Source: Lutjanus erythropterus (lineage: Eukaryota > Chordata > Actinopteri > Lutjaniformes > Lutjanidae). Taken from it: DNA of 64,000 nt. Below the pieces are notes generated by a model. The model was not told the origin of the DNA, did not search any database, and saw only the letters and a list, made by a program, of their open reading frames with translations. The position numbers and the translations under genes were made by a program. The DNA lies in assembly GCA_020091685.1 (NCBI GenBank), contig CM034610.1, positions 26,386,094 to 26,450,093 on the forward strand. The letters run 5' to 3'. Of the stretch, positions 20,813 to 31,629 are shown one piece after another (the first letter of the stretch is position 1; each line of letters begins with the position of its first letter).

Positions 20813-23800
20813 ATGGTTGATATAGGTCAGAGAGACAGACTGGGATCCATTAGGTTTGCAAGTTGGAATGTCAGGGGTCTTGGCGGACCAATCAAACGTG
20901 CCAGAGTATTTGCCCATCTTAAGACTATGAAAACAGAAATTGCCTTTCTTCAGGAAACCCACCTACGTTTATGTGATCACACTAGACTGCGTAAACCCTG
21001 GATTGGACAGGTTTTCCACTCTAGCTTTAACACCCGCTCAAGAGGTACAGCCATTTTACTGCATAAGCGGCTACAGTTTTCACCAGGACAAATTATTTCA
21101 GACCCCAATGGGCGTTTTATTATTGTTGTGGGCATATTGTTTCAAACCCCGGTCATTCTGGTATCTGTCTATGCTCCCAACTGGGATTGCCCTAACTTTA
21201 TGTCCTCCTTATTTTCTTCAATTCCATGTCTGGATTCACACCACCTTATATTAGGAGGAGATCTCAATCTAGTTGCTAATCCTGCCCTTGACAAATCAGA
21301 CCCTAGAAACCTAACCCCATCTAATATGGCTAGAGCTCTTATGTCACTTACAGATCAGATTGGCTGTGTAGATGTGTGGCGTTTTCAACACCCAACAACA
21401 AAGGAGTTTTCATTCTATTCGCCTGTTCATCAGACATACTCCCGCATTGACTACTTCTTTTTAGATAAAGTACTCCTTCCTTCAGTGAAATTATGTGAAT
21501 ATTCTGCATTAGTCATCTCAGATCATACCCCCCTTCTATTGGATTTGGAGTTGGTTCCTAAATGTGGAAATCATCCAAACTGGAGATTGAACACTGGTCT
21601 ATTATCCTCAAAAAATTTTTGCAATTTTATTTCTGAGAAGATTTCTTTCTTTATTCAGAGTAACAAATCCGATTCAATCTCTCCTTCCCTACTATGGGAA
21701 ACTTTTAAAGTAGTAATACGTGGGGAGATCATTTCTTACAATGCAAGAATACGTAAACAGGAAAAACAAAAGCAACAGGAGCTGATGGAAGCTATTCTGA
21801 AAATTGACAGACAACACTCTCTTTCTCCAAGTCCCAGTCTCAGGATGGAGAGACTCAAGCTCCAAACCGAATTTGATCTTATATCCACAAATAAAGCAGA
21901 GCTTCTTCTAAGGCGCACAAAGGGTACCTATTATGAGTATGGCGATAAGGCCAGCCGGCTGCTAGCACTGCAACTTAAGCGTCGATCCGCTTCTCGATTC
22001 ATTACTAAAATTCGCAAAAACCCACAAACTGTAGTTACAGACCCTACTGAGATAAATAAGGTCTTTGCTCTCTATTACACCAATCTTTACAAGTCAGAAG
22101 CCCCATCTGAAAATTCTTCAATGAATAAGTTTCTGGACAATTTAGATTTCCCTACAATCGATGAAACAACCAAAATTATTTTAGAAGCCCCACTCCGTCT
22201 GGAAGAGGTTTCAGCCACTCTTAAATCAATGCAGAATGGCAAAGCACCAGGCCCAGATGGCTTCCCAGCTGATTTTTTAAAGAAATTTTCCGATGAGTTA
22301 GCTCCATTGTTACTGGATATGTTCAACGATTCTTTACAGCATGGTAGTCTCCCTTTATCCTTAAGTCAAGCATCGATTTCACTAATTCCAAAGAAAAATA
22401 AAGATCCAGAAGAATGTAGCAGTTGGAGACCAGTTAGTTTGCTTAACTCTGACGTGAAATTGTTAGCCAAGATCCTTGCTAACCGTCTTGACCCCTGCTT
22501 ACCAGGTATTATCTCTGGTGACCAAACTGGTTTCATAAAGGGCAGACAGCTATCCTCTAATATTCGTCGCCTGCTTAATATAATATTGTCTAAATCAAAG
22601 ACACCGGACGCTGAAATGGTGATTGCTATGGATGCAGAGAAAGCATTCGACCGCGTGGAGTGGGGTTATTTATTTTCAGTTCTTAACAGATTTGGTTTTG
22701 GGCAAAGGTACATTTCATGGATTCAGCTGTTATATAGTGCCCCTACTGCTAGTGTGATTACTAACTCAACTCAATCTGATCTCTTCTCCTTAACGCGTGG
22801 CTGCCGCCAAGGTTGTCCTTTGTCACCTGCACTGTTTGCTCTTGCAATTGAACCGCTTTCTATTGCCCTTAGGAGCTCTCCACATTTCACTGGTATCTAC
22901 AGAGATGGGATCGAGCACAGGGTCTCACTTTACGCTGATGACCTTTTGCTTTATGTCTCAAACCCTATGGCATGCATCAATAATATTCTTGACATTTTAC
23001 AAACATTTGGCTCCTTTTCAGGCTACAAGCTGAACATTAGCAAAAGTGAATGTTTTCCTCTTAATACCGCTGCAAAACAGATTACAGCTCAGTCGCTTCC
23101 TTTCCACCTGGCCTCCTCTGGCTTTCAATATTTAGGAATTAACATTTCACATAGTCTCACTTCACTCTATAAGCATAATATTTTGAAATTGGTTAAGGAG
23201 GTAAAATCAGATTTGCAACGCTGGAATACTCTTCCCCTATCACTTTTGGGTAGAATCAACTCAATTAAAATGGATGTTTTACCCAGGTTTCTATTCCTTT
23301 TTCAGTGTTTACCAATATTTCTTCCCCTATCTTTTTTTAAGCAACTAGACAGGAATATTTCATCTTTTATTTGGGCAGGGAAGACCCCAAGGACTAAACA
23401 TTGTATTTTACAAATGACTAAAGAAGATGGTGGGTTTGCACTACCTAATTTTCTGGCATACTATTGGGCAGCCAATATTCAAAAAATCCACACTTGGCAC
23501 AATTTCCCTTTTACAGATTGGTGTCAGATGGAAGCTCGCTCTTGTAACTCTACCTCTTTGTCAGCTTTAATTTGTACTCCTGTAAATTCATACCCTGCCA
23601 AATACACATCTAACCCGATTATCTTATCTACTATAAAGATTTGGAAGCAGTTTAGACGTCATTTTAAAATCGTTTCTCCTTCCCTTTCAATGCCCATCTG
23701 CAACAACCATCTATTCCAGCCTTCAGCTCTTGACCCGGTCTTCTCTGTGTGGAAGGAGAAAGGTCTGGTTCATTTTAATCAATTTTTTGTGGGCAATGTC

Positions 23801-24610
23801 TTTGTATCTTTTGACAATCTCAAGACTACATTTGACCTCCCACAATCTCATTTATTTAGATATTTTCAAATCCGAGACTTTGTGCGCTGCAACTTTCCTA
23901 ACTTTCCCAATAAACCACCTGATTCTATTATTGATACAGTTCTAGCCGTCCCTGTAGTCCGTGGATTCATCTCAGCTGTGGTGAAGCCAATCATATCATT
24001 ATCATCACGTCCCCTGAAATCTAGGAATACTTGGGAAAAAGAACTTGGTACTCTCTTCTCAGCTGAGTGGTGGCTGAGGGCCCTTGACAGGGTCAGTTCT
24101 ACTTCATCCTGTGCTAGTTTGACACTGATCCAGTTTAAGGTCTTACATAGGACACACCTATCCAAAGTCAAACTTGATAAACTGTTTAACACAGGTGATG
24201 TGTGTGACAGATGCTGTTTATCCCCTGCCAATCACACACATATGTTTTTTTCCTGTCCAAAGCTGAGTTCATTTTGGTCCTCTTTTTATGATACACTTTC
24301 AAAAGCTCTAAATAAACCTGTAATTCCAAGCCCATTGACCTCTATTTTTGGTGTCCCTAAAGAATTCATTTGTTTTACCTCAAAGGAGAGCAATATCATT
24401 GCTTTTGCCTCTGTGGTTGCCCGCAGGCGTATCTTACTTCACTGGAAGGATCAGAAGCCTCCATCTTCTAATTCTTGGCTGAAAGACTTAATGTCCTTCC
24501 TATACTTAGAGAAAATTAAGTATAGTATAAGGGGTCACTCTGAAAAATTTAACAATATTTGGGATCCTATTCTGTCCTATGTCAATTCTATTCCTTCTCT
24601 GGAAGATTAA
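20813..24610 (+). CDS. L1 ORF2 protein: endonuclease-reverse transcriptase, 1265 aa
   Basis: An N-terminal APE-type endonuclease shows catalytic residues N19 (WNVRG), E48 (LQETH), D150/N152 (GGDLN), D213 (RIDY) and D237/H238 (SDHTPL). The reverse transcriptase follows, with GPDGFPADF, SLIPKKNKDPE, WRPVSLLN, QTGFIKGRQ, D607 in DAEKAFDRVEW, RQGCPLSPALFALAIEP and the YADD active site at 707-710. A C-terminal cysteine motif C1131-x2-C1134 ... H1141/H1143 ... C1148 is typical of the L1 group. No stop or frameshift is present and every catalytic residue I can place is intact. The protein nicks target DNA and copies the element RNA in place. The start chosen is the first ATG, just upstream of the endonuclease fold. 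Confidence 0.97.
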   Translation: MVDIGQRDRLGSIRFASWNVRGLGGPIKRARVFAHLKTMKTEIAFLQETHLRLCDHTRLRKPWIGQVFHSSFNTRSRGTAILLHKRLQFSPGQIISDPNGRFIIVVGILFQTPVILVSVYAPNWDCPNFMSSLFSSIPCLDSHHLILGGDLNLVANPALDKSDPRNLTPSNMARALMSLTDQIGCVDVWRFQHPTTKEFSFYSPVHQTYSRIDYFFLDKVLLPSVKLCEYSALVISDHTPLLLDLELVPKCGNHPNWRLNTGLLSSKNFCNFISEKISFFIQSNKSDSISPSLLWETFKVVIRGEIISYNARIRKQEKQKQQELMEAILKIDRQHSLSPSPSLRMERLKLQTEFDLISTNKAELLLRRTKGTYYEYGDKASRLLALQLKRRSASRFITKIRKNPQTVVTDPTEINKVFALYYTNLYKSEAPSENSSMNKFLDNLDFPTIDETTKIILEAPLRLEEVSATLKSMQNGKAPGPDGFPADFLKKFSDELAPLLLDMFNDSLQHGSLPLSLSQASISLIPKKNKDPEECSSWRPVSLLNSDVKLLAKILANRLDPCLPGIISGDQTGFIKGRQLSSNIRRLLNIILSKSKTPDAEMVIAMDAEKAFDRVEWGYLFSVLNRFGFGQRYISWIQLLYSAPTASVITNSTQSDLFSLTRGCRQGCPLSPALFALAIEPLSIALRSSPHFTGIYRDGIEHRVSLYADDLLLYVSNPMACINNILDILQTFGSFSGYKLNISKSECFPLNTAAKQITAQSLPFHLASSGFQYLGINISHSLTSLYKHNILKLVKEVKSDLQRWNTLPLSLLGRINSIKMDVLPRFLFLFQCLPIFLPLSFFKQLDRNISSFIWAGKTPRTKHCILQMTKEDGGFALPNFLAYYWAANIQKIHTWHNFPFTDWCQMEARSCNSTSLSALICTPVNSYPAKYTSNPIILSTIKIWKQFRRHFKIVSPSLSMPICNNHLFQPSALDPVFSVWKEKGLVHFNQFFVGNVFVSFDNLKTTFDLPQSHLFRYFQIRDFVRCNFPNFPNKPPDSIIDTVLAVPVVRGFISAVVKPIISLSSRPLKSRNTWEKELGTLFSAEWWLRALDRVSSTSSCASLTLIQFKVLHRTHLSKVKLDKLFNTGDVCDRCCLSPANHTHMFFSCPKLSSFWSSFYDTLSKALNKPVIPSPLTSIFGVPKEFICFTSKESNIIAFASVVARRRILLHWKDQKPPSSNSWLKDLMSFLYLEKIKYSIRGHSEKFNNIWDPILSYVNSIPSLED

Positions 24611-24877
24611 CATAATATATTAAGTTGTATTGAGGAGTGAATGGTACATGTAGCCCTACACACAATACACTTAAATTTTAGAATTTCTTTCAGTTCCTCC
24701 CATATGTGGGTTTGACTTGTTTGTCTGTTGTTTTGATGTTGTGTTTGTTAACACAGGTTTGGCTCTCAAGTTGGTGAAGTAGTAGGGTCAGCTTGTGTTT
24801 TGTGTTTATATAGTTGTTTAAAATGTAAAAATGGGTGACATGTCACACTGTGGATATACATCATATATTGATAACCC

Positions 24878-24910
24878 AATAAAGATACATGTGAAAAAAA
24901 AAAAAAAAAA
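24878..24910 (+). terminator. L1 polyadenylation signal and A tail
   Basis: AATAAA at 24878-24883 lies 11 nt before an uninterrupted A17 run (24894-24910) that joins the 3' target-site duplication. The clean tail is another sign of youth. Confidence 0.92.
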
Positions 24911-24920
24911 CTAATTTACT
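24907..24920. repeat. Target-site duplication, 3' copy
   Basis: AAAACTAATTTACT, identical to 18824-18837. Confidence 0.9.
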
Positions 24921-25368
24921 AATTAATTGACAAATTGTTTGGAGTTTTTTTTACACAGATAAACATTAAAAAATGTGAACTTTGTCTACAGGAAGCATAA
25001 AAGTCAACATATATAAAAGAATAATGTTTATAATACCAAAAGAATAACAAATAAATCCTTACTTGTGTTTGAAAGGAGCTGCTGTTTTAAGAAAATTCAT
25101 ACTTTCCAATAATTACTACCAAAGTAGGACCACATACTTCTTTCTGAACACTTTCTCTCATTTTTAGGCCGTAAATATTTAATTTTTACAGTTTATAATG
25201 CTGTTGTACGCAGCTATAATGACATTTGATAGGTAAATGACATTTACCTACTCACTTATCAAGAAGTATGACTTTTCACGAGGCCATTGTTATAACTGTT
25301 TTAGTATATTATCATTTATTATCAGTTTATAAATGGGTATCCACAGGAGGAGATATAGTTGTTGACCG
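24921..25368. other. Intron 1, unassigned
   Basis: AT-rich sequence 3' of the LINE; no recognised element. Confidence 0.6.
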
Positions 25369-25625
25369 TTGGGCTGCAACAAATGATTACTTTCCTTCTC
25401 AGAATGTTGGAAAATTATGAAAAATATTAATAAAAGCTCAAGACGACATCCTCAAATGTCTTGTTTTGTCCACAACTCAAAGATATTCAGTTTTACTGTC
25501 AGAGAGGAGTAAATAAACCAGAAAATATTCACATTTAAGAAGCTGAAAACAGAATTTTGACTTTTTCAATTGAAAAATGACTCAAAATAATAGTCAGTTA
25601 ACTATAGATTAATCATTGCAGCTCC
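25369..25625 (+). repeat. MITE-like element, GGGCTGCAAC family
   Basis: Starts TTGGGCTGCAACAAATGATTA and ends ATTAATCATTGCAGCTCC, an inverted pair. The interior has TCAAATGTCTTGTTTTGTCC and ATATTCACATTTAAGAAGCT. It is in opposite orientation to the copy at 3033-3476. Confidence 0.75.
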
Positions 25626-26300
25626 ATTTTATGTTTGTTGTTGGGTTTATTAGTTCGTCCAGCTGTTCTTTTCTTTGTTGTGTGCAATTTATTGATTGAT
25701 TTAAAGACAAAAATGGTGAAATTTCCACCCAGTGAAGCAGTTTTTCTCTACAGGTTATGATAATGAATTGGCAGCTGTGTGATCACTGTGCGTGGCAGTA
25801 TATCATTCTTTATTTAAAAATTGTCATCCTGCCAATAATCCCAATTTTTTCAAGATGCATCTGTAATTGGTTTATGTCTTTTTTCTCTATAACTGTAATG
25901 GAATACAGCTACCTTTTTTGGTATCCAGATTACACAATCAAGTTACGTGTAATCCGTTACGCTTCAAGCCTGTCTATAAAACATTAGTAAAGTAATCATC
26001 AGCAATTAATAAAGCCACACAGTTATAACTTTTTAGCCCTTTATAAAGGCAGCCTTATCAGAAAATGATACCAATCAAAAATGAAATTAAAATACATGCT
26101 ATGAAATACCAGTACAATGGTTCAAAACACACTATAACAGAAGCTAATTTCTGGATGTTTTTAAAGACGCTAAGTTCAAGAATCCATAACATACGACAGC
26201 AAACAGCAAACCAGTGAATCCTGCCTCACCTCACTTCCTCAACAACCACTGATTGTATCCTCCTGGCACAAACAGGCTTTAACTATAATTTAGTCAAAAA
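25626..26300. other. Intron 1, unassigned
   Basis: AT-rich, no recognised repeat or gene. Confidence 0.6.
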
Positions 26301-26680
26301 TAAAAAGCACCATGGCGGACGGCCCGCTGTGGCTGTGTGGACTTACAGAGCCGTGCTGTTCCTGCGTGAGGCTCTAGTCCTGCTGATCTGCAGCTTTCTC
26401 TTCCACATGCCCCCTGCTAGCAGGAGGGAGAACCACCTGTTTTCAGGCAGGAGCCGAGCGGCGGCGAGGGGAGAAAGTGGAGCGACAGAAGGAGGAGAAA
26501 GAGGGAGTGAAAGAGCGAGACAGAGAGAGAAAGAGAGAGAGAGGAGATGGGGGAGGGCAGCTTGAAGAATGAGACCTGACGATCTGGTCCTTTCACTCTT
26601 TCTCTCATCACCCACCAACCTGTGTGTGAGTCCTTCACGTTCTCACCTCTGTCACTGCAGACACACACACACACACTCAT
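26300..26680. promoter_or_regulatory. GC- and purine-rich unique block
   Basis: A sharp change to GC-rich sequence with GAGCGGCGGCGAGGGG and then a long GAGA-type purine run (26480-26570), ending near a short (CA)n at 26660-26676. A Kozak-like CACCATGGCGG occurs at 26310-26320, but its frame stops after 21 codons. It may be a CpG-type regulatory block or an alternative promoter; composition only. Confidence 0.25.
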
Positions 26681-26744
26681 ATAAAATGTGTGGATGTGTC
26701 CACGTCTCACACTGCGGTAAAGACAAGGATCCTGGAGGGCTGAG

Positions 26745-27440
26745 GTTCGTCCCAGAACCTTCTGAAGAACCCTTTTTTTTAAAGACAGGATTTGTCAAAG
26801 GTTCTTGGTAAAACTAAGGGTTCCATCAAGGACCCTTTTCCTCCAAAAATCCAAATCCAAATTTCCTGGCAGAACCCTCTGAGTGTGTTCTAGATAAAAC
26901 CTTGGAAATATTAAAAAGTTCTCAATAGAACCCCTTAGTGGGCTCTAGATAAAACCCTTGGACTATAAAAATGTTCTCAGTCGAACCAAGAGTGTGCTCT
27001 AGATGAAATCACTTGGAATATAAAAAAGGTTCTTGGTAGAACCTCCTGAATGTGTTCTAGATAAAACCCTTGGAATATAAGAAAGGGTTCTGAGTAGAAC
27101 CCCATTAGGTATTCTGGAGTGTTTTCTTGATAAAACTACTGGAATGTAAAAGTGTTCTCGATAAAACTCCCTTGATGGGTTCTAGATAAAACCACTGGAA
27201 TTTAAAAAGGTTCTTAGGAGAACCCAGAGTGTATTCTCAATAAAATCCCTTGGGATACAAAAAGGTTCTCAGCACAGATGGTTCTAGTCCTAATCCTTTA
27301 TGTCGGGTTCTGGGTAGGATTCTCTGTAAGGGTTGCAAGTAGGACTTGGTTCCACTAGGAACAAAAAAAGGGGTTATACTGTGAGAACAAACCAAAGAAC
27401 CCTTTATGGTTCTAAATAGCAGCTTTATTTCTAAGAGTGT
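26745..27440 (+). repeat. Tandem AGAACCC-type repeat, period about 56 bp
   Basis: At least seven units between 26889 and 27290, each starting near TCTAGATAAAACCCTTGGAA, then TATAAAAAGGTTCT and AGTAGAACCCC. The flanks carry AGAACCCTTTATGGTTCT and end with TTTATTTCTAAGAGTGTA, which I know as a frequent teleost repeat end. Confidence 0.85.
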
Positions 27441-27494
27441 ATAAAAGACATAAAGACAGTGGTCAGATGTTGACCTTTTAAACCCTCACTCCCA

Positions 27495-27495
<1 letters not shown>

Positions 27496-27528
<33 letters not shown>
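27496..27528. repeat. (CA)n microsatellite
   Basis: About 16 CA units between the two oppositely oriented AGAACCC arrays. Confidence 0.95.
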
Positions 27529-27532
<4 letters not shown>

Positions 27533-27819
27533 TCTGATGGTTTGTCTGGATTATTATCAGTCATCAGGCTGAAGTTGAGCAGCTGGAAACAGGAGGACAA
27601 AAGAAAAGCTCTGTTCTTTCGTTCCTCCATTTCCTCTGCTGTGAGCCTCAGCATGCAGCTCCCTCACTGGGTTCTTGTTCTGTTCCACACTCTCCAGCTC
27701 TCAGATAATTCACATATCTGAACAACTGTGTGCTCATTTAAAGGAACACTCCATGAAAAACACGTCCGCTGAGCCTCAAATAACCACTGATGGCTGAACT
27801 GTGGTTTGGTCTTTTGTGT

Positions 27820-28105
27820 CTACCTTTCATAAAGGTTCCACTGGGAACCATTTCAGAGAGTTCTACATAGAAACCAAGATAATGGGTTTTACCCAGAACC
27901 TTCTGTGAAAGGTTTGACCCAGAATCCCCTCTAAGGCGTTCCACCAAGAACTGTCTCTGAAGGATCAATCCAGTATCTTGCCACCTACCAAGTATGCTGA
28001 CAAGAACCCACTCAGGAGGTCCCTTTTTAGTATTCCAAAGGAAAACACTCAGGGGATTCTACCAAGAAGCTTTTTATATTCCCAAGGTTTAATCTTGAAA
28101 AACCT
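27820..28105 (-). repeat. Inverted copy of the AGAACCC-type array
   Basis: In reverse complement it reads CCTTGGGAATATAAAAAGCT and TTCTTGGTAGAATCCCCTGA, the same unit as 26889-27290. The two arrays therefore face each other across about 380 bp and could pair in RNA. Confidence 0.8.
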
Positions 28106-28107
28106 CA

Positions 28108-28225
28108 GGGGGTTTAAAACAAGACATTTGAGGACGTTATCCTGAGCTTTGATCAACACTTTTCACCATTTTCTGATATTTTATGGACCAAGAAATGTAT
28201 TGATTAATTGAGAAAATGACAACCA
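28108..28225 (-). repeat. Fragment of GCTGCAAC MITE family
   Basis: Contains ACAAGACATTTGAGGACGTT and CACTTTTCACCATTTTCTGA as in 3033-3476; termini are missing. Confidence 0.65.
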
Positions 28226-28599
28226 ATCAGTAATCAGTAACTATATCAGAATATATATTTTAAAGTAACCCTCCAAACCCTGATGACTGGCTGTCAATCT
28301 CCACAAAGAAGCAAGAAACAACCTTTTCAGAGCCACATGTCTAAGTGTATTCAATAGATAGAAGGGGGTTTAATCATGTCTCTATCTTTGTGTGACTGTC
28401 TGCACTGTTAGCAGAATGACAGTTTTTCTGTTAACACAGCCGCAGCAGCTCTGTCTCCACATATTGACTTAACCTAATTTATTTCTGACACTCTGTGTAC
28501 AAATCCAGGATTTTTTTTTTCCTGGAGGTTTGAAGTGGAGTAAATCACTGACAGTCCCGCTGTGTCTCTGTCTGGATTCATTTCCTCTCTGACAACATG

Positions 28600-28770
28600 G
28601 AAATGTAAGCAAGATTTACTGCCTAAGTGAATTTAACCAGGCTACGGCATAATGATCCTCGTGCTAACACTCACGAACGCACGCTAATGAGCAGGTTAGC
28701 AATTAGTCGACACTCCTGGAAAGTGCAGGGCCGCTCTTTCACACATAAGCACAGACAAACAGAAGTAATC
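28600..28770. promoter_or_regulatory. Candidate conserved noncoding block
   Basis: Unique sequence with close ATTA/TAAT cores (CTAATGAGCAGGTTAGCAAT, TTAGTCGAC). Judged by composition only. Confidence 0.2.
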
Positions 28771-28831
28771 CAAACAATGCAAAGGACTATTTCTTATTTT
28801 CTCTCCTGTGTGACAGGTGTTTAGATGTGCG

Positions 28832-28857
28832 CACACACACACACACACACACACACA
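28832..28857. repeat. (CA)n microsatellite
   Basis: 13 CA units, followed by GGCACACACC. Confidence 0.95.
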
Positions 28858-29631
28858 GGCACACACCTTGTCTCTTGCCAGGCATGGTATGATGAATGCA
28901 CGGCTTTAACACAAGCAAAACAAACTGCCGTCAGCTGCCAAAGTGAGTTTTTTTTTTAACCAGACAATGAAAAATTCACTGCTGACTTTTCCTTGACCTC
29001 ACAGTCCTGTATTCCTCCATGTATTATGTTTGCAAATGTACCTGCATAATAGAGTATAATAGTATCTACATGGATGGCAGATTATTCAAATGTCTGAGTT
29101 TGAACTGTCATGTCCTCAATTACCAGCAGGAGGCAAGATTCGATAATACTTTGACCACACGTCTCCCTGAGGGAAATGAATGTAATATTAACTGTATAAC
29201 ATTAAAGCTATATAACTGCAGCATAATGTAGCTGCAGTGCTGCTGGATGCATGAATGTCACGGTGGCTTTCTGTGAAAGCAGCTGTATACTAAATAATGT
29301 GTGTATTCAGCGCCTGTCAGAGAGCAGTGCAGAGGAGAAACATAGAGGGTAAAGAAGATAAACAAGATCGGAGACAGAAAAACAGCAAAACGGATGTTCG
29401 GATTTGGTTCACAGATGATGTAAAAATAGATATTTTGAACAAGAAAACGGTGCAGTATGAATTTTAAACCTTAAATATATCCAACTGAAGGCTTTTAAAG
29501 GTAAGGTTTGCATTATTTGACGTGGGGTTGTACAAGGTACTAATCCATCGCCAGTGTATTACATACAGCTGGCAAGAAGCAGGGAGGAGCACCAACACGA
29601 AAGCTAAGTAATGAACTGCAGCAAGGTCAGC
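28858..29631. other. Intron 1, unassigned
   Basis: No gene. The end (about 29520-29631) resembles 56190-56300, which also precedes a foldback element (shared GAGGAGCACCA and GTCAGC-type strings), so the element may extend left of the hairpin. Confidence 0.5.
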
Positions 29632-30093
29632 AAAAATCAATATCACTTTAAGTGTACACAATATTTGGATGTGTTCGCCTCTTTATTTCGCCTTTATAGA
29701 GTCTTTTCTGATGAGAAACTGTCGTTACAGATCGCTCTTTCAAACCAACCAAACCCCATTAGCAAAATCAGTCATTTTACCTTGCAGAGCACGAGAGTTG
29801 TTGGTCCATCTGTTAGTTTGTTTGTGTTATTGAGTCACTTCAATGAATCTGAACTATCCCTTTAAAGCACCAAAATCACAGAATAACACAAATTAACTGA
29901 CAGATTAAGGCAGAGGTAGACCAGCAACTGAAGTGTTCTTGCAAGGTTAAATTACTGATTTTGTCTATGGAGTTTGGTTGGTTTGGAAAGAGCCATATCA
30001 GGCTTATGTAACGGCAGTTTCCCGTCAAAAAAAGCTGTAACGAAAAAGTGAACCGGTGAAAACATTCTAAATATAACGTACACTTGATTTTGA
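29632..30093. mobile_element. Foldback element, type A, copy 1
   Basis: Two arms of about 220 bp in opposite orientation around a short centre (GAATCTGAACTATCCCTTTA). Left-arm landmarks TCTTTCAAACCAACCAAAC and TCAGTCATTTTACCTTGCAG are mirrored by CAAGGTTAAATTACTGATTT and GTTTGGTTGGTTTGGAAAGA on the right. No coding frame. Arms differ at many sites, so the copy is old. I do not recognise a named family. Confidence 0.85.
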
Positions 30094-30209
30094 TTTGTCC
30101 ACACAAATGCAAAAAACACAACTTGATATATACTTAGTGCACAAAGTAATTAATTATTAGATGACAAGTTACAAAGATAATCCATAAGGGTAACATTGTG
30201 AACAACAGT

Positions 30210-30605
30210 CCATTATATTTTCACTTCTCTCCTTTGCTGTTAGACAGCCTTTTTTGATGGGACACTTTTGTTTTATGAGATAAATACTGATCTCTCTAAT
30301 CCAACCAAACTCCATGGGTGAAATCAGTATTTTTACCTTGCAGAACTGGGGTGGGGTTGCTGCGCTATCACTGCTTTGATCTGTTAGTTTGTATTATTGT
30401 GTGACACAGTTCAGATTCACTGAAGTCACACAGTAACACAAACTAACTAACAGATCGAGGCAGCAACTCCTGTGCTCTGCAAGGTAAAATTACTGATTCC
30501 GCCTATGGAATTTGTTTGGATTGGAGAGAGTGATATTTGGCTTGTACGGTGGCTTCCCATCAGAAAAGGCAGTCTGACAGCAAACTAAAGCAGTGAAAAT
30601 ATTAA
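30210..30605. mobile_element. Foldback element, type A, copy 2
   Basis: Same hairpin plan, 117 bp after copy 1: CCAACCAAACTCCATGGG and TTTTACCTTGCAGAAC on the left; CTCTGCAAGGTAAAATTACT and GATTGGAGAGAGTGATATTT on the right. Ends: ATTATATTTTCACTTCTC and AGTGAAAATATTAATAAG. Confidence 0.85.
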
Positions 30606-31498
30606 TAAGTACCTCATACAATCCCTCATCAAATAATCAGAACTATCCTTTTAATACACTTTTTGCTTGCTGCTAACACTTCCTCGTGTTTGGCCAGGTC
30701 TGCGTGTATCCACACGTGTGAGGAGAGGAGAAGGTCAGCTGTTAATGTTGTGCTGACGTTTCCACTCGGGGGATTTGGTCCTCGTAACGCAGCGTGACGG
30801 CGGGTCACAGCTGAGGAAGGGAGAGGCTGAAAAACACATGGCTCATATTTTGGAAAGAAAAGATGAAAATCAAAGGAGAGGAAAGCTTGCAAGGGACGGC
30901 TGGATGAAATGACAGTGACTAAATATTGTATCACCTTTGCCTCATAATTTAGAGGGGAGAGGAGAGAGACAGCCAAGTCTGGCTTCATCCTGAGCATTAT
31001 TTCCTCATCACTCCTGACTCACTCTGCCCTGCTCTTCTCTCCTCTCTCTGCAGCTTTTTTGTTAATTCTTTGACACATCAAGGGCGTTACAGCAGCCTGA
31101 ATCAAAGCCTCAGCAGCACAGTCAGTACTTTACTGCAGCATCAGCTTCTGTCGTCACACCCGGGATTCCCACTGGCACAGAGAGAAGAGAGGGAGGAGGC
31201 GAGGCGGGGGAGGCAGGGGGGGTGGATGTGATGAAGCATACGGAAGCAGTGGGAGAGAATACGATAGAAGTGGGAAAGATAATAGATGAGTAAAAGAAGG
31301 TTTAACAGAGCTAAATCTTTTGAGAGATTCAGAAACGGGAGCTGGAGTCGACACACAGGGGGAGAATAAAGATTGTTTTCTTGTATAATGACTCAGCTCT
31401 CTTTGTTTTTCCAATGCTCAGGTCCAGAACTTTTGGCAGAGGACCAGACACCTTTGAATTTTCATTTTCATTTTCCTATATGCTTAAAAAAGCAAAAA
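30606..31498. other. Intron 1, unassigned
   Basis: No gene or known repeat. A G/A-rich stretch lies at 31170-31290, and an (AAAT)n run follows at about 31496-31518. Confidence 0.6.
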
Positions 31499-31629
31499 AA
31501 TAAATAAATAAATAAAATTCAGAAGCTGTTGCAGCAACACTGCAAGACTGGGAGTGATGCCTGAGGACAACGTTCACTCTCACTGGTTGAATATTCTTTT
31601 GGTTACTGCAAGGAACATCTTTTCACAAG

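Larger units (their letters stand above)
18838..24910 (+). mobile_element. Full-length L1-type LINE, both ORFs intact
   Basis: A non-LTR retrotransposon of about 6.07 kb: 140-bp 5' leader, ORF1 (18978-19874), 938-bp spacer, ORF2 (20813-24610), 3' UTR, AATAAA at 24878-24883 and an A17 tail. It is flanked by a direct repeat of about 14 bp (18824-18837 and 24907-24920) that begins TT/AAAA, as expected for an L1-type endonuclease. It lies antisense to arhgap44 in its first intron. Intact frames and a nearly perfect TSD imply recent insertion. ORF1 is of the L1 (coiled coil/RRM) type rather than the zinc-knuckle type of Tx1; I cannot give the family name. Confidence 0.96.

Noticed and set aside
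26311..26376. Kozak-like ATGGCGGAC start in a GC-rich block
   Set aside because: The frame ends after 21 codons; no family match; no clear donor in a position that gives a convincing first exon.
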